From Nannobrachium achirus (lineage: Eukaryota > Chordata > Actinopteri > Myctophiformes > Myctophidae), in NCBI GenBank assembly GCA_963921795.1, contig OY997653.1, positions 1,828,001 to 1,892,000 of the forward strand: 64,000 nucleotides of DNA. Direction: 5' to 3'. Positions 36,294 through 48,500 of the stretch are shown here, one piece after another. A program made the position numbers and the translations under genes. Below the pieces are notes generated by a model. The model saw nothing but the letters and a program-made list of their open reading frames with translations. It ran no database searches and had not been told where the DNA came from. How positions within the stretch are numbered: position 1 is the stretch's first letter; each line of letters begins with the position of its first letter.

Positions 36294-36607
36294 TTAAAGG
36301 AGTAGTTCACCCCCAAAATGACTTTTTTTTCCTATTGATTACTCACCCCATGGGGATTTGAGTTCAATAATATTTTTAGTTTTATTGTTCCAATAATTTG
36401 AGTAGACTCTTTGTAAGCCCATTGATTCTGGATGGAGACTCAATGCATTTGGTTCTCCATCCGCAATGGGGGTACATTTATTATAATCAAAGTATTGGCT
36501 TATGCAACATAAAACTAAAAGTATTATTGAACTCAAATCCCCACGGGGCGAGTAATCAACAGATTTTCTTTTTTTAATTTTGGGGCTGAACTAGGCCTAC
36601 TCCTTTA
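36294..36607. mobile_element. TTAA-flanked MITE (AGGAGTAGTTCACCCCCAAAA ends)
   Basis: Left end TTAAAGGAGTAGTTCACCCC; right end GCCTACTCCTTTAA. The interior has an inverted pair (GATTACTC...CCCC). A partial relative lies near 33850-33880. Confidence 0.65.
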
Positions 36608-36667
36608 AATAGCAGAACTACAAACTGACAACGCGTTGCATTGTGAGCTTGTAGATCGTCTATTTTC
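36607..36667. repeat. Palindrome module, shortened core ACGCGTTGCATTG
   Basis: AAATAGCAGAACTACAAACTG and GAGCTTGTAGATCGTCTATT, right next to the TTAA MITE at 36294-36607. Confidence 0.75.
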
Positions 36668-36699
36668 AAATGGCTGAAATGAATATAGGGCTGAAGTGG

Positions 36700-38340
36700 T
36701 TTATGCATGTTTTGTAATAAGAATCCACATCTACAAAGTAGCCTAATTAATAACTAAAGTTTTCAAATAATTATTGTGGAGTAAAAGTAGAATATTTGGA
36801 TCCGAGATATTTCTAGTGCCCCACGCTGTTTGTTGTTGTTTTAGTACAGTATATCGCAGACCATATATATGCACTCAACTGTACGTGAAATGCATATATT
36901 AATTTCAGTGTACAAATACTTCAATCACTGAACACGTCTACTGCAAGAGTAGCCTATAAATACTCCCTCAGTAACCTCATTTAGCCTATAGGCCTACTCT
37001 AGAATGTATAGCTGTTGAAAAAGAGGGCATGTCCAATAAACAACATTAGCTCAATATCATGAAGAATGTTGCACTTTAGAACTGCTGTCCAGAAACTGCT
37101 CAACCCAATACTGATAATATATAAAATGCATTTGTATTATTGTTAGGCATTATGAGATGACTCATTCTGGGATATGTCACTTAAAGGGGTACTGCATGTC
37201 ACCTAAAGGGGTACTGTCACTTTAAAAAGTCATCTTAAAATATGATTTAATATTTTTATGATTGTAATTGTGGGAATGCGCAATTATAAGCCAATCAAAT
37301 TAATTGACTGTACTTAGACTACTTACTGCACTGGTCAGCTGTTGTTGGGGAGCGAGGGGCAGATTACACTGTGACATGAGTCATCACAATGATGGCTCGA
37401 CCAGCTCAGCGTTCTCAAAGGGCCCGAAAATGTAGGCCTAGCCCTAACTGGGCCCTATAACTGGGCCGGCCAGAGGCCCTGTTTTGCCTTGCTAATTAGC
37501 ATTTTACGGCCCCAAAACGCCAATATGTAGTCCATAAGGACATACATGGGCATTCCCCGATGATGCCCTGTTAGGGCAACCACAATAATACGATCCCTTT
37601 TATGCCCATATATGGAGATCCCTGATGTCAGCAATATTAAGCCCATATATGGGAATAGAGCAACAAAGTTTGAAGTTTGACGTCATTTACACATCATAAG
37701 AACTGTACGTGTTCCAAACAAATGATCACAGCGGTTTGACTCATCTGTGAATTATTTTGGTCAAAGTTGATCCCATGCCAAAGTTCCAGAGCTCGCCCAG
37801 CAGTCTGCTGTCACCCAGGCGGATGCATTTACACGCCCATCTGCACGTACCCATTTCTCAAAGTGAGGCCTGGTGGGGGTCCCTGAATGAATAACCACTT
37901 GAATTTTATACTCTGGAGTCTGGATATTGAAAAATAGCTGATGTACAAGCTCACAATGCATTGCATAGTGGCCTGCTTGGATTTTCTATATTATTGAACA
38001 CAAATAGTTTCTGGTGACTGATATTGTGAGGACGGTTAAATGAATATCATAGGCTATGTAAATACTGAATCAAGCAACTTAAAAACTGTCTAGCCTATTA
38101 TATATTATGATGTAATAATGTTGACCTCTCGCACAGGACAAAGCATGCAGAGACAAAGCAGAGACGTCAGCAGATCAGGAATACAAATTTGAAAAGTTTG
38201 ATTGAAAGATCAATATTATATCAGCATGTTTACACACCGTCAGCACTGGTGATGTTCCCAGCACAGTACTACACTTTGAACCCTATAGGATTAGACATTT
38301 AGAGATAAGATTCAGGGTCTGGAATTAGAGTTAAACATGA
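36700..38340. other. Intergenic, mostly unrecognised
   Basis: Two CCCATATATGG boxes (37607, 37641) and one palindrome remnant (37929). No gene was found. Confidence 0.5.
37929..37970. repeat. Left-arm remnant of a palindrome module
   Basis: AAAAATAGCTGATGTACAAG then CTCACAATGCATTGCAT; the right arm has decayed. Confidence 0.6.
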
Positions 38341-38342
38341 TT

Positions 38343-38808
38343 TAACCCATTTAGACCTGAACACATTATGACGCAATATTTGATGCTTTAACTATTGAAA
38401 AATAGCAGATATACAAGCTCACAGCGCGGCACCGAGTGCCGCGCTGCGAGCTAGTAGATCTGCTATTTTTGAAAAAGTTTTGAAAATGTGTGCAAATCTT
38501 TGAATAGATGTATTTTCAAAGCGAACGTTTGTAACTCAAATTTTGCTTCTGGGTGGTCCCTGGAACTAGATATTTTGAAATGGGGGTCCGTGGTCAAATA
38601 AAAATCATTTTGGGGGTCCTTCACATGAAAAGGTTTGAGCACCACTGACATAGTAGTCTCTCAAGAAAAGACTAACTGAGCTCCAGTTGAAGTGAAAAGG
38701 GCCTTTTCTTTGACGATGGCTGGCCAGATCGCTGACATAGAAACATAGGTTTTTTGGAGCTGTGTGGAACACAAGCTCCCTATACGTGGCTGTGTGTGTG
38801 GCCGTCCG

Positions 38809-38839
<31 letters not shown>

Positions 38840-39404
38840 ATGTAGCCTCAAAGTTTGGCACGCTACTCCTCCCACAGTTTTTGCACCACACACTCGCGCC
38901 ATATGTCAAATCGACCGGCTTACTTGGGAATCGTGTGCTAGTAACTTGCTAAGAGAAAGGTTCTATAGTTTAATTGATATTAATTTATTAGTGAATTAAT
39001 TTTCCCCATTGACTTATAATGGGAATTGCAAAAACTCACATTCAAGTATTTTTCTCTCGTAAACCATAGGAGCTACAGTTTCAAACCTCGGAGAGGAGAT
39101 TCATAATGATTTTAAGAATGAATCCAAAAATAATTACATCACTCGGCCTCATGGTGGCGCTATAACGGCCCACTTTGCGTTTTGCCCCGTAACTCTTGAA
39201 CCGTAGATCGGAAAATTAAAATTCTTTTTTCCCTGGATTCCTTGGGTCAAGACGCATCTCCCCATATAGGCCACGCCCATTTGCAGGATAGATTTTCCGC
39301 CATCTTGAATTTTCTCCAAAACACACTTTTTGCACCTTTTCCTACATATTTTCTTCAAATGTCACAAAAATCGGTACACATGATCCTGGGTGACCAGAGA
39401 GGTG

Positions 39405-39458
<54 letters not shown>

Positions 39459-39682
39459 CTCCACTTCGAACAGAGGTTCGATTTTCGAAAAACCTTAGAA
39501 GGATTCAAAAGACACTTATAGAATCGGGTCAAAATTCTAATTTTCACGATTTTTCAAAAATAGCAGATCTACAAGCTCACAGCGCGGCACTCGGTGCCGC
39601 GCTGTGAGCTTGTATATCTGCTATTTTTCAATATTTAAAGCATAAAATATTGCGTCATAATGTGTTCAGGTCTAAATGAGTT
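38343..39682 (-). mobile_element. Composite MITE G, split by a 730-bp insertion
   Basis: Left half 38343-38756 with module 38398-38470; right half 39485-39682 with module 39556-39628. TIRs TTTAACCCATTTAGACCTGA and GTCTAAATGAGTTAA. Confidence 0.75.
38757..39484. mobile_element. Insertion interrupting a palindrome-bearing composite element
   Basis: The host composite stops at 38756 and resumes at about 39485. The insert begins GGAGCTGTGTGGAACAC and ends CACACAGCTCCACTTCGAAC... It contains a CTGT run (38811-38840) and a (CA)n run (39409-39457). Confidence 0.65.
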
Positions 39683-39942
39683 AAGTATACTGGCCAGTGT
39701 CTTGGCTCATACACATCACAGCGTGACTCATTGATGTACAGTAGATCTGCCATTTTCTGGTTTTAGGCTTAAGGCCCTTTTCCACTGGCAGCGATAACGA
39801 TGACGATAACGATTTTAAAAAGTGGGTTTTCAATTGAAGTGGATCGGCAGCATCCACTCAACACCGATACAGACAACGATAGCCGACAACTACATCGTTA
39901 GGATCAACAACGATGTGGTTAAGATCACAGTGATATGGAACT

Positions 39943-40070
<128 letters not shown>

Positions 40071-40089
40071 CCATCACATGAGGACTAAG

Positions 40090-40433
40090 CAGTGTTTCTC
40101 AAATGGGGGTACGTGTAACCCTAAGGGTACGCAGAGGTACTACAGGGGGTATTTGAGAGAACATTAACTTTACTGTTATGTTAAATGATAAAACATTGAT
40201 GAATGTATGTGAACGTGCTGCTCCGTAAAGCTTTAAACCAAATTAAGTACACATTTTGACTAGCACAACTGTTACTGAATAGAAAACAGGCTACTTACTT
40301 TAATTTTCAACATATTGACATAAAAACTGTACTTTCGACGTCAGTATTTTCTAGTCAAAATGTTGTTGTCGATTAAAGGATTCAGCAATCAAGAAAAGGG
40401 GGTACTGAAGCCCAAAAGGTTTGAGAAACACTG
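40090..40433. mobile_element. hAT-type MITE (CAGTGTTTCTCAAA ends)
   Basis: Ends CAGTGTTTCTCAAATGGGGG and TTTGAGAAACACTG. The flanks are GGACTAAG and GACTAAAG, a near-match target duplication. Confidence 0.7.
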
Positions 40434-40668
40434 GACTAAAGCATGTCTTGTTTACTGAAACCTATCTGCCTATAGGTTTATCTTTATGCTTCTTCATAGT
40501 GAAGTTGATACTCTCTGACGAGGCAATCTCTAAAACCAGTTGAATGGATGACGCAGTCAGCAGTGGTTTATCAACAGGTTTATTTCCGTTCCGGCAGGTG
40601 ACAAATAGCACAGCAGAAGCAGGCAATGTTCACAAGATCATCTCCATCCAAGTCTGCCCTTTTCCCTC

Positions 40669-40712
40669 TCAATTCAATTCAATTCAATTCAATTCAATTC
40701 AATTCAATTCAC
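40669..40712 (+). repeat. (CAATT)n pentanucleotide microsatellite
   Basis: Eight to nine perfect units. Confidence 0.95.
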
Positions 40713-41007
40713 TGCTGTGCTATACTTCTCCGGTCTTCTGTATGCCTCTGCCCATGCCACAGCATTGCTCAAACCAAGTTGAGATTAAGGCCAGGATTTG
40801 GGGAAGAACACATGCAAAGCATGTCAGTGCATGGCAAGTTATTTAAAAACGTGCAAGGCAAAGAACCTGAAAACCTACCACTTCTATAGAGAATGGGACG
40901 GACTATTTTTCCCCACTCCGTTTGTCAAAAGTAAAAAAAAAAACTTCGGCACTCCTGCTTTTACGGAACACTTCAGCCATAGTTATAGATATTATTACAT
41001 TACATAG

Positions 41008-41551
41008 TAGGGGTGTAACGATATAGTAACTGCATCGAAATATAGTTTTTAACTTAAAAAAATCGAAGTATTTCGAAATGAAAACAGCTAAAATCAAATC
41101 GTATCGTTTGAATTTGTATCGTATCGAATCGGCAGTGTAAAGAAAGAATCGATTGTATCGATACTACCTACTTTGTATTGTATTTAGCATTTTTAAGGAG
41201 AAAAAATGAAAAGGAGTGGTTTAATTACTATTCATTTCCATATAGCTACACTGGACTGATCGATAACTGTGTGTAATCTCTGTTCGATATACAATGTCCA
41301 TGTATTTGGCAGATAATCACTGTGTTTACTTATTTATATCCATAATAATACATGTTTCCCTTAAAAACCTGCACTATCCACACTTTTCACACAGATTTAA
41401 TTTCTTTGTTAAATAGTTACTATATCGATTTTAAATCATTGAATCGAATCGTATCGTATCGTCATGAATGAACCAATATCGTCCATGTATCGTATCGTCA
41501 ACCATGTATCGTGATATCGAATCGCTATTAAAATGTAACGTTACCCCCCTA
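41008..41551. mobile_element. hAT-type MITE (TAGGGGTGTAACGATA family), copy 3
   Basis: Flanked by exact TTACATAG (41000-41007, 41552-41559). The 544-bp body is the cleanest copy in the window. Confidence 0.85.
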
Positions 41552-41862
41552 TTACATAGTAATAGTGTTGACCTCTCACCCACACAGGACAAAGCAGAGA
41601 TATGAGCAGCCACGTGCACACATAGACATGAAAGGGGGCTTGAGCCCCTGCCTTTTTATCCATCTGTAAAAAAGTGCCCTCTCCAGACCATAAATGCAGT
41701 TTTTACTACAGTGAAAGAAATGCAAATGCCCTCTTTCCATGCCATACCTGAACATGATGCATCATCTTATTTTCAAAGAATTGCCCTACTGTGTAGAAAT
41801 CCATGCCGTACGCCACATCTCCAGCATTGCCTTTTTTATGCTTAGTTTAGTGTGTCATCAAG

Positions 41863-41943
41863 TATTGAAAATAGCCGACCTCCAAGCTCACAACGCGTCG
41901 CAGCGCGACACGTTGTGAGCTTGGAGGTCTGCTATTTTCAATA
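41863..41943. repeat. Palindrome module with paired arm substitutions
   Basis: The arm reads GACCTCCAAGC in place of GATCTACAAGC, and the other arm reads GCTTGGAGGTC to match. Flanks TATTGAAAATAG and CTATTTTCAATA; CATCAA stands on both sides. Confidence 0.9.
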
Positions 41944-42116
41944 TTTTCATCAAAAGGCCCTTTTAGAAATTTCAGCCCCTGCCTCTCTAACATTCTCTGC
42001 ACGTCCCTGGACACGAGTCACCAGCTCCTGAACAGTGAATAAGAGAGAGCCACATGACAAGGCAGCATGCCAGGTCAGCAGCTTAGATTGCAGATGTAGA
42101 TTTATTAAGTTAGATC

Positions 42117-42660
42117 GAGGGTCAGCAACCCGCGGCTCTAGAGCTGCATGCGACTCTTTAGCGCCGCCCTAGTGGCTCCCTGGAGCTTTTTAAAAAATAT
42201 ATGAAAATGGAAAAAGATGGGGGGGAAAATATATATATTTTTGTTGTAATATGGTTTCTGTAGGAGGGGCGTAGAATGGGCCATGGACCCCCAAGGGAAA
42301 AAGAGAAAGATAGCTGAGGAGAACAGAGGATTCAACAGTTTTTGGACCGACTCATTTGCTTTCATTGCCAATGCGGAAGGATTGCCTGCATGTTTGCTTT
42401 GTAATGAGAATTTATCAAATAACAAAAAGAGTTATGTGGAAAGACATTTCCAGGGAAGGCATGCTACATTTGGCTACAAATGTTTGTAGCCTACTTAGTC
42501 ATTTTGATAGTAGGCTAATATAGCTAATATAGACACTTAACACAACAGCATGTGTTGCCTTCAAGGCTTATATAAGGCTTTTAATTTTTTGCGGCTGATT
42601 AGTTTTTTGTTATTTTGGTCCAATATGGCTCTTTCAACATTTTGGGTTCCCGACCCCTGA
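42117..42660 (+). mobile_element. Internally deleted hAT transposon with BED-finger exon, 8-bp TSD
   Basis: Flanked by exact GTTAGATC (42109-42116 and 42661-42668). The ends read GAGGGTCAGCAACC and GGTTCCCGACCCCTGA. Inside, 42283-42489 encodes the N-terminus of a hAT transposase. Confidence 0.8.
42283..42489 (+). pseudogene. hAT transposase N-terminal BED zinc-finger fragment
   Basis: Reads MDPQGKKRKIAEENRGFNSF, then CLLCNENLSNNKKSYVERHF and GRHATFGYKCL, then a stop. Cys-x2-Cys followed by His-x4-His fits a BED finger. The catalytic RNase-H-like part is absent. Confidence 0.7.
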
Positions 42661-42793
42661 GTTAGATCAATATGATTAAATTACACAAGCTACACTTTGA
42701 ACCCCCTCCAGACACACAATCAGTTGGCTCCAAACATGCTTCTCCACGCCTCCCTCCACCCAAATGAGAAACAGGAACAGACTATATCCCCCC

Positions 42794-42872
42794 ACCAATC
42801 AATGCTAGGGTCTGAACGTCCCATAAATACGCGGCGTCCCACTTGTCTGTCTTCAGAGTTCTGAGCTTCAGA
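42794..42872 (+). promoter_or_regulatory. Candidate core promoter of the C1q-domain gene
   Basis: A CCAAT box (CCAATCAATG, 42794) and a TATA-like CATAAATA (42822-42829) stand about 50 bp before the ATG at 42873, leaving room for a short leader. Confidence 0.5.
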
Positions 42873-42946
42873 ATGAAGGCCGCTTTGCTTCTTTTCCTGT
42901 TCTGTCTGGCGGAGGCCGACGACATCCGCTATGAGGTCAACGCGCT
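42873..42946 (+). CDS. C1q-domain gene exon 1 (signal peptide)
   Basis: Encodes MKAALLLFLFCLAEADDIRY then EVNA, a typical signal peptide followed by the start of the mature chain. Reading on unspliced reaches TGA at 43002. The 3' end of this exon is the least certain junction of the gene. Confidence 0.65.
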
Positions 42947-45151
42947 GTTCAAGCAACTTAACTCTTATACTGCTTTGAACGTTCCTGTTCGCCCCAATTC
43001 TTGAGGTCGAGTAGGGCCAATACGGGCGTTCGTTCGTTTGATGTTTTTTATGGATTATGATAAAAGACGTCCTTGCGCAACTTTTGAATGCATAATTGGT
43101 CGTGGTGTCGTTTTGAGGACAGCCGGAAACCTTTCATAAAAAAAAAAAGTAAACAGACTGTCCTGGCTCCGCCTGCCCAGAGCGACTCTGCACCAGCCTA
43201 GCTGCCAGGGGCGTCAATTGGGTATGGCAGGGGTATGCAGCTGCCATACCTTGACAAGGGGAAATAATAAAAATGTACTTTTCATCGTGCCTGTTGCTAA
43301 GGTATGGCAACATGACTGGTGTCTTCACCAGACACCAGTCATGTTGCCATACCTTAGCTTGTTCTGAACTGACGCCACTGCTAGCTGCTAGCAGGCTTGA
43401 GGGACTATATTGTTTTATGCATCGGGCTGTTAGTAGAGAAAGAGAGAGAGAAACGTTGGTAAAAGCGATCATTTTGTCGGAAATCAGTTGTTTTATAGTA
43501 TTAGTAGTATAGTAATTGTAGTAGGTAGTAGTATTTAGCAGTACTAGAATATTGAGATGTATTAGGCCAACTCAGCCTCAACTTGCTGGTATCATTCCGC
43601 CGAAGTGCGACCCTCCCCCCCTGGCCGGAGCAGCAGCCAGCAGCAGAGCAGATCCACGGATAGAAACAAACTTTGTTAGAATTAGGATTACAAACCTACC
43701 CGCGTTGGTGACTCAGGACCAGGCAGCGCCCACGAATGGTGGTGGTGGTCGTGATGATGATCATGATGATGATGATGATGATGAAGAAGAAGAGAAAAAG
43801 ATCACTGTAGCCGTTGGTATTGAAGATAAAAAGATTGAAGATGGTGCCAGTCGCGAAGAACCGGGGTCCAGAAGTGGATCAAGAGCCTCGTGATATTGTG
43901 GAAACCGATCCCGACGGAGCTCGACCCCCGTGTAGGATGGATCCCCCCGCCCGGGGGCTCACATCGCCGCAGCAGCAGAGACCCATGTACCGCCGCCACC
44001 GCCGCGAAGAGACAGACGAACTGGGCGATTTGGCCAATGAAGAATGGCTTCCGCGTAGAGACCCCTCGGAGAACAGAGGCCACGATTCTACTGTCCAAAG
44101 TAAGACTTCCAATCCAGTGCATGTATGTATTGTATAGTTGTATACTGTATATAGTTGTATACTGTGTGATAACAGAGCATCCGTGTGGAACTGGAAGCCT
44201 GGGATGGGGGGATGGTCAGTGATCAGTGAGATAGGGTAACGGTTTTCCATTGCGACGTGTTGCCACTCCGACATTGGGATCCGGTCTAGAGCCCGCCTAC
44301 TGCATCCGGCTATTTACACGTACACATACATGCAAGAAATGTTTCCGTATCCGGACCGGATCAGTAACTTGATCCAAGCAGTTAGGATCCACGTGCTTGG
44401 TTTGTTTTTGTCGCTACTCAGGACACACGTGGAGTTCCTATCACGCGCGTGCACGTACCGCGTGTAGTGTACGTGCACTGCACAGCCTACTAGGATTATT
44501 TGATGGGAATTTAGGATTTATTGGCTTAGTTTGTGTGTGCGTGCGTACGATGTGTGTGAGAGAGAGGGAGAGGTTTCTTTTTATCGTCATCATCATCATC
44601 AGTAGCTGATGATGTAGCTTTTCAGTTCAATTCAAAGGAGCTTTATTGGCATGAGAAAACATACGTTTACATTGCCAAAGCAAGTGTTACAAATAAAAAC
44701 TGTTGAAAATGGGGAACATATATACAGTTGGAGGGAGTACAGCTTTGTGTAAACAGAGCTATGTTGCATTGTGACATTTTATATAGGTATACAGGGTATA
44801 AAGGGAATTTCACTGTGACAGTAAATGCATGGTAACTATTTACTATAACTGCATTTTATGTTATATATGAACTTATTGTAAGTCATTTGCTAAATGTCAA
44901 AATTGTAAATTGATTTGTTTAGATATAAACTATTTGATATTTTCCTGGCTATGATTTTAGATGATGAGTCGACGATGATGATGAGCCTACTTCTTCATTT
45001 CCACATCGTGGAAAAACAAACTTTTTTCTGTAAATCAGACTTAGCACCATGCACATGCTCACATAGACATCAAAGGGGGCTTGAGCCCCTGCCCTTTTAT
45101 CCATCTGTAAAAAGTGCCCTCTCCAGACCATGAATGCTGTTTTTACATAAT

Positions 45152-45215
<64 letters not shown>

Positions 45216-45509
45216 GTGGTAAGCAGGAAGTGCATAGAATGTTAGAGAGGCAGGGGTTGACATTTCTAAAACGGCCTTTTGATGAAAATAGTAGGCCCCC
45301 AACCTCCACGCATTCTGCTGTGACGCGTTGTGAGCTTGAAGGTGTACTATTTTTCATGTATTTTATAGTAATTATGTATTTGTATAATTTACAGATCGAC
45401 CATGGGCTCGTGTACGAGTTCAGCAGACCCGGTGGAGCCCTTCCGGAGGAGCCTGGCTGGAGTGAAACAGAATGGAGCCCCAGGCCCTGTGCAGGCTGAA
45501 TGACACACA

Positions 45510-45553
<44 letters not shown>

Positions 45554-48500
45554 CACATATACACTCTGTACTGTAGACATGTAGTGTCACAGTAGTGTCA
45601 CAGTGAGATAAAGAGAACCCTGAAAGCTGAAGCAGGATTCAGGCTGAAGCTCATGTCACTGTGTCAATGTTCTGCACTGCTCTTACTACTGCTCTTACTT
45701 CTCTTACACACTAAAAGTGTGTAAAAAGACACTTTTTCTTGTTTTTATTTTTTTGAATTTGTTTGTAAACAACCACTGATCATAGGTGTGATGTTACTGA
45801 AGCCAACAATAAAAGGCTAAAGAGAGATTTCTGCCTGAAAATGTATTCTTCACAAAAATGCATTTTTCTCAGCTTTATGTTCTCAAAGAGCTGTTTTTAG
45901 GCCACATTCTGCAGCTTCTAGCTAATGAACAGAACAAGATAAAAACTCGAAATCTTTTTCTGTTGCAAAGTAGACATTCTATTTTTCGTTGCCATATAAT
46001 TGTTGTCTTTATAGTCGAAACCAAATTTCTCCAGTAGGCCTTCAAAGATGAGCGACAATTCTCAATTTAGCTGGCAGTGGATTGAGCTTTTTGTTCAATT
46101 CTGTGGCAGTAAAAGAGTTAAGAGCAGCCTGGAGGACAGGCTGAGCAGCCTGGAAGGACAGCAGAAGAGCAACCTGCAAGGACAAGATGGAGGTTAGAAT
46201 TATTTTATACTTTAGCTATTGAAAAATAGCAGATCTACAAGCTCGCAGCGCAGCACTTGGTGCCGCGCTGTGAGCTTGTAGATCTGCTATTTTTGAAAAG
46301 TTGTGAAAATGTTTGAAATTGTTTGAATATACCGGTATGTATTTTTAAAGCAAACATTTGTAACTCAAACTTTGCTTCTGGGGGTCCCTGGATCTAAATA
46401 TTTTGAGGTGGGGGTCCGTGGCCAAATACATATCATTTTGGGGGTCCACTGACATAGAAACATAGGCTTTTTAGAAACCTGTTAGGATTTAAAAGACATT
46501 TATAGAATCAGGTCAAAAATATTCAATCTGTGCCGCTTGTATATCTGCTATTGCATATCTGCTATTTAGCTTGTATATCTGCAATATTATAATATGAATA
46601 TGAATTTGATCAGAGCGCCGCGTTTTTTTTTTCAATTACTTTTTTGATGACTCTAACATTCATTAGAAGGACAATATCAGCCACCAGAAGCAGGGTGTGT
46701 GTTTTCAATGAGTTTCATGGTTAAATGGAGTTTGAAGGTCTTAAAAATGAAGGCTTATAGAAGTTATACATGTACAAAGTGGAATGTGATTCAAATGTTT
46801 CCAGTTGTCAGTACCTTTACTTCTTCTCCACTACATTTCAGACTAAACTATTGTACTTTTTACTCTAGGCCAGGATCAGCCATGTTTGTGAAGCCCCTGC
46901 TGGACGTCAGGGACTTCCATACTAACAGCTCAGATACCAACATAGAGACTGTCACGATATGCCTGCCTGAGATCTCCATTACCTTGCTGTATAAACCACC
47001 TGCTAGCCCCTTTGTATGGCCTGAACTACCACCTAAATGTAGGAAGAAGCATGCTGTGGTGATTGGGGACTTTAATTCCCACCACACAATGTGGGGATAT
47101 GACTCAACCAACAGCGATGGTGAACTAGTTGAAAGTTGGATGGAAAACACAGGCTTGCAGCTGGAGCTCATTCACAACTCTAAACTCCCCAAGTCCTTCA
47201 ACAGCTGCCGCTGGAGAAGAGGCTACAACCCTGATCTGTGCTTCATCAGCCAGAGACTAGCACATCTGACTGAGAAAACGGTGCTGAAACCGCTCCCCAA
47301 GTCACAACATCGACCAATCTCAGTCACGATCAAACCTGCCATCACAAAGTCCGAAGTACCCTTTCGACGCCGTTTCAACCTCATGAAGGCCAAATGGGAC
47401 GAATATAGCGAAGGAATGGAAAAAGCCTTAACAGACATTGAACCCACACCTGACAACTACACCATGTTTGTTCAGGCTGTAAAGAAGACAGCTTGCGCAC
47501 ATATCCCACGTGGATGCCGAAAAGAATATATCGCAGGCCTCACAGAGGAGTCGTCACAGATGCTGGAGTGCTATGAACTGGAGTTTCAAAAGGACCCTTT
47601 TTCAGATGCCACTAGTGAACTGAGCGACACACTCATGGAATCCCTAGGGAAGGAAAGGCGGAAAGCCTGGCAGGATCTTGTAGAGAACATCAATATGACC
47701 CAGAACAGCAAAAAAGCCTGGTCTACAATCCGGAAAATAAACGGTGATAAGATCACACCACCGGCTATATCCGATGTAACACCAAACCAGGTAGGGAGCC
47801 AACTGGTGGCCAATGGGAGACGAGCGGAAAAGCGCAGGGCTAAAGGACAACACCATCTCACCACCATCCCAGGCAGTCAGCAGAACATGTCTATCCTAAC
47901 CAAGCCCTTCACCTTTGAGGAGCTTGAAGCAGGACTAAGCACCATGAAGCTGGGCATAGCTGCAGGTCCTGATGACATACTGACCGAGATGATCACTCAC
48001 CTGGGCCCAGCCGCCAAACAATGGCTTATGAACATGTATAACACCTGCCTCCAAACCCAGCACATACCAACAATTTGGAGGAAAGCCACCATCATCGCTC
48101 TCCTAAAACCTGGAAAAGACCCCAACCTCCCCAAAAGCTACCGGCCCATCTCCCTACTATGTATCACCTACAAGCTGTTCGAGAGACTACTCCTTACCCG
48201 ACTATCCCCCCAGATAGACGCTGAGCTGATTAAAGATCAAGCTGGTTTCAGACCCGGAAAGTCTTGCTCAGGCCAACTGCTAAACCTCACCCAATACATC
48301 GAGGACGGCTACCAGAAGAAGCTGATAACAGGCGCTGCCTTTGTAGATCTGTCGGCAGCTTATGACACCGTCCAACACAGGCTGCTGATCAAAAAACTTT
48401 TTGACATGACAGCGGACAACAAACTGTGCAATACAATCAGATGTCTTCTGAGCAACCGGATGTTTTATGTCACACTCAACAATAAAAAAAGCAGATGGTT

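Noticed and set aside
42945-43004. C1q exon 1 ending as a 43-residue unspliced peptide
   Set aside because: The in-frame TGA is reached only by reading into the intron; a phase-2 donor at 42947 joins the coiled-coil exon in frame.
46699-46871. N-terminal part of the 844-codon frame as LINE protein
   Set aside because: This stretch belongs to the host repeat before the target duplication; the LINE starts at 46872.
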